DNA of 28,365 nt, taken from Viridothelium virens (Eukaryota > Ascomycota > Dothideomycetes > Trypetheliales > Trypetheliaceae). The stretch's first letter is position 1. Every line of letters starts with the position of its first letter. The translations under genes and the position numbers were made by a program. The DNA lies in contig ML991907.1 in the NCBI GenBank assembly GCA_010094025.1, positions 1 to 28,365 of the forward strand. Direction: 5' to 3'. The notes under the pieces were generated by a model. The model ran no database searches and was not told the DNA's origin. It worked only from the letters and a program-made list of their open reading frames with translations. This document shows positions 19,379 to 28,365 of this stretch, one piece after another.

Positions 19379-20934
19379 GTTGCAATGTCGACGTCCTGAC
19401 TTGTCTGGATTTTGGTCGTACGACGAAAGATTTTCTGGGCTTGAATCGTCAAGCTAGAGCTAGATTCCGCAAGTGTTTGGAGCTGTTGATCCGGATGTAA
19501 TCAAATGTTCGACTGCAATGAGAAATCCTGGCATTAAATACCAACGATGAAGACATGTCAGATGAGCAAGGTAACTGGGAGAGCATCGAGCTCCCCCAGC
19601 GCCTTGATAGACGCACATTGACATGACAGGAAACGATAGGAGGCGTGGGGCGGTTCAACTCCATGCTGTGGAAGCTAACTGTATTCCCACCTTCCGGTCA
19701 GCATCCGTGCATCGATTTATCATCCGATATTTCCTTTCACGCCTTAGTCCGCACCTAACTACTGTGCCACTCTTGGAAAAGACTCCACATGAACATACCT
19801 AACTGTACAAATGCGATAGAGCTTACTCGGAGGACCTCAGGTGCTCAGACCATCGTCTCCACACGGCACGCAACAGACGGGACTTAATACTCCTAAGGAG
19901 ATCTGAGTCATTGACAAGAAGTGAGTCAGAATCGGAATTATCTGAATTCCTCTCGCCGATCAAGAAGATTCCTGGCCATGGTCGAATATGGGATTGCAGA
20001 AACACATATACGAAAGTGCCTCCGAATCTCCAGGGCTTGCTAAGATTCATAGGCCAACATAGCTCAGCACAAATACTGATTTGACCAATATTTCTAGCCT
20101 TAGTAAAAATTCAAGAAACGTCAGCTTTTGACTAATAATGGAACAAATCAAATACAAGGCTGAAGTAAAGAAGGTTGGATCAGAAAAAAAAGGCTCCTGT
20201 TCTGGTACACATGATCCGATTTCTACTTCGTACGGAGTATCTATCGTACAGGCCGGCCAATCTTCCACCACAATCTGGGCTGCTCGATGACTTATGCATT
20301 CCTTCACTCCCCCGGTGCATCCGCCAACCTGCTTACGAAGCAAAGCCAGAGCTCCGATGATTGGTCTCTGACTTCATTGCTTGCGAAAGCAGTAGCGTCC
20401 AGGTCCAGGATATGGTATCGTAAGTGCAACGTTGGCAAAGGGCTTCAAAGTATAGTGTATCTGCAGCTACTATTTAGCGCCGCAAAGATTAGGATGTTTC
20501 GATCTTTCCAGAGAACCAATCTCGTGGAAGTTTGCGCTTGGAAACTGATTAAGTCAATATCCTTCGTGGAGAAAAATGTGGAGGCAGGTGGCCTGTAACT
20601 GCGGTGCTGTAGCATCGATCGAATAGGAAGGAGTTCAAGACATCCATTTCTTACACTTTGCGGTTGTATCTCTAATGCAAAGCCACTTAATAACCATGGC
20701 ATATGCTTAGAATGAGAGCTGCAAGGAAGGCATATTTCTTCCAGCCCAACATCAATATTCTGCGCTGGCTATCGCAAGCACCCTCATGGTGTACCGCACA
20801 TTCTTTCCATATCTTATGTACTCGCCTTTCTCATTGGTATATTGATACAAATTCACTTCCACAACGTTGATCTAGTTCTTATATAATGAACTCTCCACTA
20901 GTCAACAAACACCTTTCCCTTGGAAGTCATCATA
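19379..20934. other. Intergenic region, OMT promoter to carboxypeptidase 3' end
   Basis: About 1.55 kb without a supported gene. A minus-strand ORF at 19823-20050 (75 codons, Ser/Asp-rich centre) starts with ATG but matches nothing I recognise, so it is not called. A CGGAGTATC motif occurs near 20234. Confidence 0.5.
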
Positions 20935-22651
20935 CTATAGCTCTTCGATACGACCCAAAAGCCACTGCAGATGGCGATAACTCGATCTTGGCTGGAATTG
21001 AGGCTGCATGTGTCCGGATTGGTATGTCTCCGCCCACATCAAACCGCGCTCAAAATGTTGGGTACCCATGATGCCCTGACGGGGCCCGTCATATCCACTC
21101 ATACCACTTGCATCAAAGACGGCTTGATACTGTAGATCAGGCAGTTGGATGTCAATAGGTGTAGTAGGCTTGGTCTGGAATCCAAGCTTTCCATTCCAGG
21201 TCATATTTTGGATGCTAAGAAGCGTCCCGTTCGTGATAATTTCCATATCATAGTCTCCGTTGGCAACAAGCACACGGTTCGTCGCTTCGATGACCTGGGG
21301 CAGCACCTTTTGGATAGGATCGAGCGAATAGTCGCCGAGTTCATACACACCGCCATCTCCCTTGAAGACCGGACCGGAGCATTCGGACCAGCTGACATTG
21401 AGAGGCGCATGCATGGCCATCTTGACGTCGGTACGATTGAAATAGATACCACCCATGCCGGGGTATTGGTATTCGAGGTCACCAGGGTAGGCGAGCGGAT
21501 CGGACTGTATTGGGCACATTGTGCTGATTTCATATACATTGAAACAAGGGTTTGGCTGACTGGCCGCCTCATACACAAGGTTCCAAACATCGCAGTTGAC
21601 TCCTGAAATATTGGCAGTAGAATACAGTGTGTTGAGTACTGGCTGCTGGGCTGGTGGCGGGAACGTCAGGAAATAGTTCGTGTAATTGGCATATCCACAA
21701 GCTTCGTGGGCTAGCGCAAGTTCTGCCATAAGCGTATCGTTAAGATTGAAGAAGTTGGCATGATTCTGCACGTAGGGAACCGTTGGGACGACCTGGCCAA
21801 CGTACTCGTATTGCCCTATGACCGGATCGTACATGAGAGCCCCGGAAAGATCGAATTTGGAGGTGTCATTCCTGTCTAACATTGCAGCAGAAACGTATGG
21901 CACGTATCGTCCAGCATAAGACTCTCCGGTCACGTAGATTTTAAAGTTGGTGATGCCAAAGGTATCCAGAAAGTTTTCGAAGAAGCCGAGAAAGTCTTGA
22001 GCAGTCTCTTCCTCCGAAGTAGCCGTGACGCTGCCGGTAGAAAATCCGAGGCCCACGGGATACTCAACCCTGCATCTCCTGTGAGCACTACCAAGACGAA
22101 TTTTGTAAATTTAGAAGTTCCATACCAGAGGACATTAGTCAAATTCACCCATGTGTAAGGGTTCTCAACCGCGGAGTACATGCCCCATCCCCAAATAAAC
22201 CGTCCGTTTTCTTGCAGAAAGGCTTCAAGAGAACTACATCCAGGACCACCGTTGAACCAGATTGTTACCTCATCTACAGGCTCTCCGATTGTTGGCTCGA
22301 AGACAAAAAACATGTTGCGGGAGCTATCATTCCCGATTTGTATCTGACCACTGTACATTTCGCCAACGTCATAGTCTATGCTGGGTAGGGAATGCACGAA
22401 GTATTCTGCGGACGTTCTCAGTACTTGGACTCTGGCCGCCTTTGCGAGCGTTGATTCTCACCAGCTGTCTTCTCATTGTAGAATCGGTAAGATGAGTTTG
22501 ACCGAGCGTAGATTTCAGATTTGGCTGTCAATCCAACAGTCCTCTCCTGAAATGCTCGAGCGCGTTGCGCCATGTTCTGACGTGCAAACACGTGAGGCCC
22601 TTGCACTAGGCACAAAGCAATTGTGCCAAGAATTCCAAAGAAGTTCATCAT
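20935..22651 (-). CDS. Secreted serine carboxypeptidase (peptidase family S10)
   Basis: Three exons (22651-22462, 22405-22126, 22069-20935; introns of 56 bp each) encode 534 aa. It removes C-terminal residues from peptides at acidic pH, acting in vacuole or outside the cell. A signal peptide (FFGILGTIALCLVQGPHVFA, about 3-24) and many NxT/S sequons (NGT, NVS, NRT, NLT, NDT) point to secretion. The family landmarks are WFNGGPGCSS (substrate-binding), NVLWVEYPVGLGFSTG, the nucleophile in GESYAGRY (Ser207), the Asp in NGDYD (about 429-431) and the His in SGHM (His510). All three catalytic elements are present. The splice sites are fixed by restoring YFVHSLPSIDYDVGEMYSG and LWVEYP across exon joins. 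It shares a promoter region with the divergent Zn2Cys6 gene, so co-regulation is plausible. Confidence 0.93.
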
Positions 22652-23522
22652 CTTCACAGACACAAGATTTGAGACAACCGAATTCTTGAGTCACGCGAAT
22701 ACCCTTCTAGTTTTCACTGGAAGAGAGCGAGTTCGCGAAAGATTCGTTTCATATATGAATCCATAATCGTCGCGCAGAGCCGCTGACGACGATATGCAGG
22801 CTGGTGGAGACATCCCAGAGATAAGCTATGCCAGATTGTGGACATTAGCAACCAAACTTGACGTCGTGACCGCTGTCGCGGTAGGATCAGGCTACAGCGG
22901 AAAAAGAAGGTGGAGAGGCGTGAAAGGCGCGGAGTACGGAGTACGGTACACCGCGAAAGCACCGATAGCTAGCCCAGAATATCATTAGGGGGAGCCCAAA
23001 AAATTAAGACGAGAATAATAAGACCTCTGCCACTTGTTAATGGAACGGAAAAATTCTCTCAGGGCTTCATAATGAGGGCCGGTCGAAAGAATCCTAATAA
23101 TTTGTATTAGCCCTGAGATGCACACCGGTAGTGTTCCTTTAGGGAAGCTCTCATAAGAGTCCATCGCAACCCTCAAAGGCTAGCTAACGGGGCAAGGAAT
23201 CGGACACCCAGAAGTGAGGGCAAGCTGGTTTCCCATTGTCATGAGAAGTCTGGAGAAAGGAGATGAAGTCGACAAGGGGGGCAATAAGTATACGGTAATT
23301 ACTTTTAGGATTATTATGATTATAAGCGGTAGATGAAAGAAATGGCATGGGCCCCCCAGACGTGGGCTAATAAGGTTAGCGACTTCCCATCGGCCTTACG
23401 GTCCCAGCTGAGCCACTGGGCTCCATCATAATTGGAACGATCCTGCGCCAGACGACATGCCAAAATGTGGAGAGTAGCAAGATGCTGCGAAACGTCCGTG
23501 ACTTAAGTAGGAAGGGTTCATC
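22652..23522. other. Divergent promoter, carboxypeptidase and Zn2Cys6 regulator
   Basis: About 870 bp lie between two outward-facing start codons. No gene is seen. The region includes an array of regularly spaced CGG triplets (22930-22953), listed separately, and an AT-rich stretch around 23280-23340. Confidence 0.6.
22930..22953. promoter_or_regulatory. CGG-triplet array, candidate Zn2Cys6 binding site
   Basis: The pattern CGG-N4-CGG-N4-CGG-N4-CCG occupies 22930-22953, with spacers AGTA, AGTA and TACA. It is bracketed by CGCGG and CCGCG at 22928-22955. Zn2Cys6 dimers typically bind paired CGG triplets, and the neighbouring gene at 23523 encodes such a factor. CGGAGTA also recurs singly elsewhere in the window, so it may be a common intergenic motif. 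Confidence 0.4.
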
Positions 23523-25644
23523 ATGCCGGACTCCCACGGAGAGACAAGATTGCCGGAAAATGCGCCCATGTACAGGGCCTGCGAACATTGTCGATTGCAC
23601 AAGCAGCGTTGCATACCGGACGATGCCTCGATTTCTGGACATTGCCAACGATGCACACGAGCAGGTCGTGTCTGCACGTTCAGTTCCCGTCCAGATAGGA
23701 AGCCTCGCAAAAGAACGGATGCTCGAGTCGCCGAATTGGAACGGGAAGTTCAAGCCATGAGAGCGATAATAAGAGCCCAGAGCAACCCCCCAGAGAATTC
23801 GTTGGATCAAGATAGACCTGAAGCCTCATCACGTTCGTCTGACTCGGGCATGGCTACGCGATTTACTAGCGAACCGAGAATACCATCACCGAAACTATTG
23901 CCTGGATTGGGAGATGCTCTACCACCTACCATTCGCACTTGGGAGGTGGAAAATCCGGCTTGGCAACGGTCTGCATCATCAAGCGTCCAAATGAATAATA
24001 TACAGGAGCCCTGGTTGTCTTCCTCTCTGCCTCCTGGAGACATTATTGAACGAGGCCTTGTATCCGAGCTTGTGGCCAAACAGCTGATGGAAATATACGT
24101 CAATGATCTGTCTCCTCACTATCCTATTCTACACATCCCTGCAAACATAGATATGCAACAATTCAGGCGCTCCAAGCCGACACTGTTTCTTGCCGTTATT
24201 GCTGCCGCCGCTGCGAATACTAATCCTAATCTGTACAGTGCGTTGAGCTCCGAGATCTTGCAGGCGTACGCGATCAAGATTGTAATGAATAGCGAAAAGA
24301 CCGTGGAATTGGTGCAGGCGCTGAGCACCTCAGCAGTTTGGTGTTTTCCGGCTAATCACTTCAGTCGTCTGCAGTTCTATCAGCATATTCACATGGCAGC
24401 CACGATGGCCTTGGATATTGGTCTGGGATCCAGACCGCTGCAATCGTCGAAACTCTTGGATTTGGATCGTCAAAACACTTTTCGTGCAGAGAGCGCAAGG
24501 ACGTTTATGGTATGCTACCTCAGTTGTTCGCTGTGAGTGAGCTACGTTCGCCAGTCATTGTGCTCACCTCCTGATGTGCCACAGAGTCTCAGTGAGCATG
24601 CGACGGCCGAACATGCTGCGTTACACTGACTGGATTGAGGACTGTGTTCGCGAGTTGGAAGCTGCGGCCAACGGTTGTGCCCAGGATCTAGCTCTGGCTG
24701 CCTGGGTGAGATTGTATCGCATTGCTGAAGAAATTGCTGTTTCTTTCAATTATGATGACCCTTCTCAGGCAATGGCTATCGAAGATGCTAAGCTAAGGCT
24801 CTTGTTGAAAGGATTTATGAAGCAGCTGCAGAACTGGGAATCCGACACAGGGCCAAGTCTCCTTCACGGTGTGTGCAATCTGAGCAGGACGGATGTTTGC
24901 ATAGCTGATTTTATCGTAGGGGCCCTCGACATCATGTATAGCTCAGTGAAGATCTTTTTACACGAAATTCTGCTGTACAATGATCATCCCCCTGGGGATT
25001 TTCGACCACCGCATCCGACAGAAACTCTGCGAATAGTCCGTTCCGACACCCACCCAGTGCCATTTCCGGAAGGACTTGCAGCGATGATCTCGTCATCCCA
25101 AGCGCTTCTCCTGACATTCATCGGCTTGGACGTGAGACAAGCTCGATCACTACCGTCGACGCTATTTGTGCGCGTCCGATATGCTATCTACATTCTATGC
25201 AAGCTTTTCGTTTCTGTACAGGACCCTAGCAGCCTGATCGGTCGTTTAATTGACCCAGAGAGTCTTAATTTGGAGTACTTCCTCCGACAAACTAGGGCGA
25301 AGTTGCAGGCTGCAGCTGAGCCGCCGGGCTGGAACGTCCCTAGCCTCTTCCTTGGTCTTCTTCAGAAGTTTCATGTCTGGTACATGCACCAGATTGGACA
25401 AAGTGCCAGTGCACAGATTTCTGTAGGTGAGCCGGCGCAGAGTTTCGACCATCCCTTATCACAATCTCAGAACCAGGGACCGGATCAGTCAGACCCAACA
25501 CAGATGGATTGCGTTACCGTTCCAGACAATTATCCGCCCTTCGGGGATTCTCACATTGGACATGGAAACACGACCGAAGAATTGGATCTCTTTGGTGATC
25601 AACAGATTGCTGTCGACTGGGACTGGAATCTAGATTCGTTGTAG
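23523..25644 (+). CDS. Zn2Cys6 fungal-type transcription factor
   Basis: Two exons (23523-24532, 24585-25644; 52-bp intron) encode 689 aa. The N-terminal binuclear zinc cluster has Cys20-X2-Cys23-X6-Cys30-X10-Cys41-X2-Cys44-X6-Cys51, followed by a basic linker RKPRKR and a short coiled coil (VAELEREVQAMRAII, about 68-82) for dimerisation. The middle region (about 170-450) matches the fungal-specific regulatory domain (LVAKQLMEIYVNDLSPHYPILH, ARTFMVCYLSCSLVSVSMRRPNM across the splice, in two parts). The C-terminus is Gln/Asp-rich and acidic, ending VDWDWNLDSL, a plausible activation segment. The splice restores frame and the conserved segment. It probably regulates nearby or metabolic genes in the nucleus; the target is unknown. 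Confidence 0.93.
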
Positions 25645-26557
25645 TCTAAGAAATTTCAGTTAGCTCTGTGGTAGGCAACGTTTTCGCATACACCACTCGC
25701 AGCCAGGACGGAGTATCTAATTTAGGGAACTCCGCCAGGCGTGACCAACGAGAGCTCTGAGTGCTCACGGTGAACACCTTTGGCTTTCAATTCCATGTGA
25801 TTAAAAGCTTGTCATGGCGTATGATTCGTGGATCACGTCGAACAGTTTTATGGCCATCAATATATGTACTTCGTCAGCACGACGGAACAGTGCAGATTCT
25901 TGTAAATTTAGCCAATATGAACTATCAATAACTCGCTGGTTTACGGGTGTCAACGATCTGTGAAACCAGATTCTCGGATCCCTAGTTCGTCGCAGCTGTC
26001 GACACTCGACTAAAAGTCTTCCCGTGTATCTGTCAACTCTCGAAGCGAACCTACGAAACAGGCTAGCCGCCAAGTCCATATATGATGTCTTCGTTGGACA
26101 TATCGAATGACTCATCAATGTCCGGAAGAATTGGAGTGCAGAGACCATATTGTGGGTCCTCTTCAAGTGGCGATTAGGAGCAAGAGAGTATAGCGAATCT
26201 GCTTTTTTCCGACTTGAGAATCGATCGGAAACGTTGTAGGCAGGACCCGTATACAGAAGGCATTCTGCACATATGTCTTAGCTTGATGCATGCAAATTTA
26301 GTAATCTCACATATGTATGCATGGAGTAATCTTGAATCTCATCATCCGGATCGAAAAATTGACACACTCGATATTCGCATTTCCACGCAACGGATATGGA
26401 AGGATACGATGGTTGTACTTTCGGCTCAGGTCAGGTACTTGAGGAAGAAAAAGAAATTTGGTGGAGTGCTCTGTATGGATTCCTCGGCGAATTGGGTTGC
26501 ACAATGAGAAATAGTGTGGCTCGTCTAATATGCTTAGAGCGTCAATTATGGGTTTTC
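25645..26557. other. Intergenic region between regulator and transposon
   Basis: About 900 bp with no supported gene. A minus-strand ORF at 25801-26166 is open for 121 codons but has no ATG at its start (TTG) and no recognisable motif. A CGGAGTATC motif occurs near 25709. Confidence 0.5.
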
Positions 26558-26601
26558 CCCACCACCTGCACGGTCCCACCACCTGCACACCCCAAATTGG
26601 T

Positions 26602-26611
26602 TCCACCACCT
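26602..26611. repeat. Third sub-terminal CCACCACCT repeat
   Basis: TCCACCACCT shares the core of the two 14-bp repeats at 26558 and 26575. Such clustered sub-terminal motifs often bind transposase. The number and direction (all same strand) are seen directly; the role is inferred. Confidence 0.4.
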
Positions 26612-26712
26612 CAGCTTTGGATGCATTTATCTCAACAATTAGAGTAGCTAGAATAATATAAATTATATAAAAATAACGCTCTCGATTAGATGCAATTTTT
26701 GAGTCGCTAAAA

Positions 26713-28365
26713 TTACTGAGAAAGCCATTGTGGAGGGCGTCGTTGGCGTTGCGAACACCTCGAGTCCGAAGCCACTTCGGCATCATCTTGCGGGGGATCT
26801 ACCTCGACCTCAACATTTTGAGGCTGATTTGACTGCGTTGGCTGCTTTTGTCTAGATTTAGCTTGGTGTTTAACCTCATTTTGGACCTGCCTATTAATGG
26901 CTTGCTGCTGTAGAGCCTCACGTCTCTGCTGTATTTGGATTTCTCTCTGCGCACGTTGCTCGGCCTGAGCTTGTTCACGGTCTTGACAATATTTTGCTTT
27001 AGCTTTATGTTCCGCTTGCTTCCTAGCTTGTATTTGAAGCTGTTGCTTTTGCCTCTGATGTAGTTTTTGTGCTTCATCCTGCTCTTTTTGTGCATTAGCA
27101 TTATGAATAGCCTGCACCTTTGACGGGGTGTAGATAACCGCACCGCCATGCTCGTCAGGCATCTTCATTGCCTGTCAAGGTTTCCGTCGCCTTTGCTTAA
27201 GCTTTATTGCCTCTTTTAGCCCTTTATTCTCATGTTCTAGCACCTTATTCTTGACTGACATCTTGAGAAGCTTCGCCTTAAATTTGTCAAACTCCTTTTG
27301 GAAGGATTTGCTTATTTGGATAAAGAATTCCTTTCATAATTGTCGTAGAGCTGGTTGAGAGAGGTGTGTAGATAAGGCCGAACTTAATGCATCATCATTG
27401 AGTTCCTCTAATTGTGTTGATAGCTATTTGAGAACGATGGACGGATCAAATGGACGAAGGCCTGTCTTTCGCCATGCACTCTTGATGTTAGACGGCGAGA
27501 ACGCCTTTTTAAATGCAGGCCAAAATAGACTAAAGAAGTCTGATTTCTGAAGGGTTACCAACGCCTGAAACTTCGCAAGCCAGTTATCTAGGTTTTAAGA
27601 GTAATAGGTTGCGAGAGGGCTAAATAGGCTCACGTCAAGAGGCTGAAGTTGATGCGTCAAATGAGGTGGAAACACGGCTACAAGAATTCGATGTGCATCA
27701 CAGTACTCAAGAAAGGCTTTGTCAACATGGCTACCGTAGCTATTGATGATAAGAAGCCTCATGTCGCGACCTTTTTGTGCAGTTATTTTAGTTCTCTTGT
27801 CAAACACCTCTATCAGCCAGCGAAAACCAATCTCATTGTTCGTCCAGCCCGAAGGTAAGCTCGCGAAGGCGCAGTTATGCTTCTCTGCATCAAAGTCTTG
27901 AAGCCATGTGTCTTGGATAGAAGTGGTTTGGGCCTCAAAGATAATTGTAGGTGGTAAAACTACGCCCACCATGGAGACTGAAGCAAGAACTGTCACCCAC
28001 GTGCGAGCGCTATCTACACCTGCTCCTTTCAAAAAACCACGTTCGTAAGCTTTCTTAGAGAATACTCTCTTCATTTTGCCTATTTGGCCAATGCAGAAAC
28101 CTTTCTCGTCCATGTTATAGATGTTCTGCGGTAAAAGCCTGTATTGTTCCATTTTGGACGCTATCTACGTGGATTTTAGCCTAGAAACAACAAGTTTTGA
28201 CTGACTTACTAGCTTAAAGTAGAGCTCTAAACAGTGATGATTATCTGCTCGCTTTCATGTCAAATCAAATGTATTCAAATAGAGGCTATGTAGTTCATCA
28301 GGATGTCGCTCAATAAACCGTGGAAGCCAGTTCTTTCCAAGTGGGGTTTTAACCATATTCTCAGC
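26713..28365 (-). pseudogene. Inactivated pogo/Fot1-like DDE transposase
   Basis: One reading frame can be followed across the whole span if a 45-bp intron (28209-28165) is removed. Order: a CENP-B-type helix-turn-helix end (GKNWLPRFIERHP near the window edge), the DDE_1 domain (NIYNMDEKGF at the start, QLQPLDVSLFSPL later), then a Gln/Glu/Lys-rich coiled-coil tail ending RPPQWLSQ. Five in-frame stops interrupt it, at 28257-28255, 27597-27595, 27426-27424, 27336-27334 and 27177-27175. Each is one C-to-T change from a Gln or Arg codon. The middle catalytic motif, normally DGHGSH in this family, reads NSYGSH (27744-27736), so the second Asp is lost. The element cannot encode active transposase. 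The frame runs off the right edge, so the true N-terminus is missing. Confidence 0.88.

Larger units (their letters stand above)
26558..28365 (-). mobile_element. Degenerate pogo/Fot1-type DNA transposon, partial
   Basis: The transposase relic (26713-28365) continues off the right edge. Beyond its 3' end lie direct copies of CCCACCACCTGCAC at 26558-26571 and 26575-26588, with a related TCCACCACCT at 26602-26611. These look like sub-terminal repeats of the element's left end. The exact terminus and TA target site cannot be fixed because the other end is outside the window. Confidence 0.7.

Noticed and set aside
19823-20050. 75-codon minus-strand ATG ORF
   Set aside because: Protein-like in places but too short and unmatched; could be part of an unseen gene, not enough to call.
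25801-26166. 121-codon minus-strand ORF
   Set aside because: No ATG start, no recognisable domain, next to transposon-derived DNA.
26307-26786. 159-codon minus-strand ORF crossing the transposon end
   Set aside because: Different frame from the transposase; runs through the terminal repeats and flanking DNA.
26713-27168. Gln-rich 151-codon ORF as an independent gene
   Set aside because: It is in frame with the transposase upstream and matches the usual coiled-coil tail of pogo-type transposases; it is separated only by mutational stops.
1-28365. tRNA, rRNA, CRISPR or bacterial-type operon signals
   Set aside because: No cloverleaf with a T-loop consensus, no rRNA segment and no regular short repeat-spacer array was found; gene structure is eukaryotic.

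Overview
The window is nuclear DNA of a filamentous ascomycete (Pezizomycotina). The evidence is the short introns (44-199 bp, most under 100) with GT-AG borders and CTAAC/CTGAC-like branch sites, an intron-split ribosomal protein eS19 gene, a Zn2Cys6 transcription factor, a fungal-type O-methyltransferase and a decayed pogo/Fot1-type transposase. The sequence does not fix the order or genus.

Layout: 1-929 holds a 118-bp direct repeat and a promoter dyad. 930-3019 (+) is a membrane-anchored alpha/beta-hydrolase fused to a cysteine-phosphatase domain that resembles the RNA triphosphatase domain of metazoan capping enzymes. 3288-3957 (+) is RPS19 (four exons). 4560-5511 (-) is an unrecognised four-exon gene with an in-frame TAG that coincides with an alternative splice acceptor. 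6443-7484 (+) is a secreted six-bladed beta-propeller of the SMP-30 / fungal hetero-Diels-Alderase-like type. 7765-8679 (-) is the riboflavin enzyme RIB7. 9194-9958 (+) is an unrecognised basic coiled-coil protein. 10013-10786 (-) is a RidA/Mmf1 protein with a 14-nt microexon. 11832-12835 (-) is adenine phosphoribosyltransferase. 13941-16194 (-) is a large AAA+ ATPase. A gene-poor stretch follows. 18108-19378 (-) is an O-methyltransferase, 20935-22651 (-) a secreted S10 serine carboxypeptidase and 23523-25644 (+) a Zn2Cys6 regulator divergent from the carboxypeptidase. From about 26558 to the right edge lies an inactivated pogo-type transposon on the minus strand.

The left two thirds is mostly housekeeping: translation, riboflavin, purine salvage and RidA imine/enamine clearance. 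These genes sit as neighbours, not as an operon. The right third looks accessory: a tailoring methyltransferase, a secreted peptidase, a pathway-type regulator whose shared promoter carries regularly spaced CGG triplets, and a transposon relic. No polyketide synthase, NRPS or terpene synthase is present in the window, so a metabolite cluster is only a hypothesis.

All multi-exon models were built by hand from reading frames, splice borders and family alignment from memory. No database search or transcript evidence was available.
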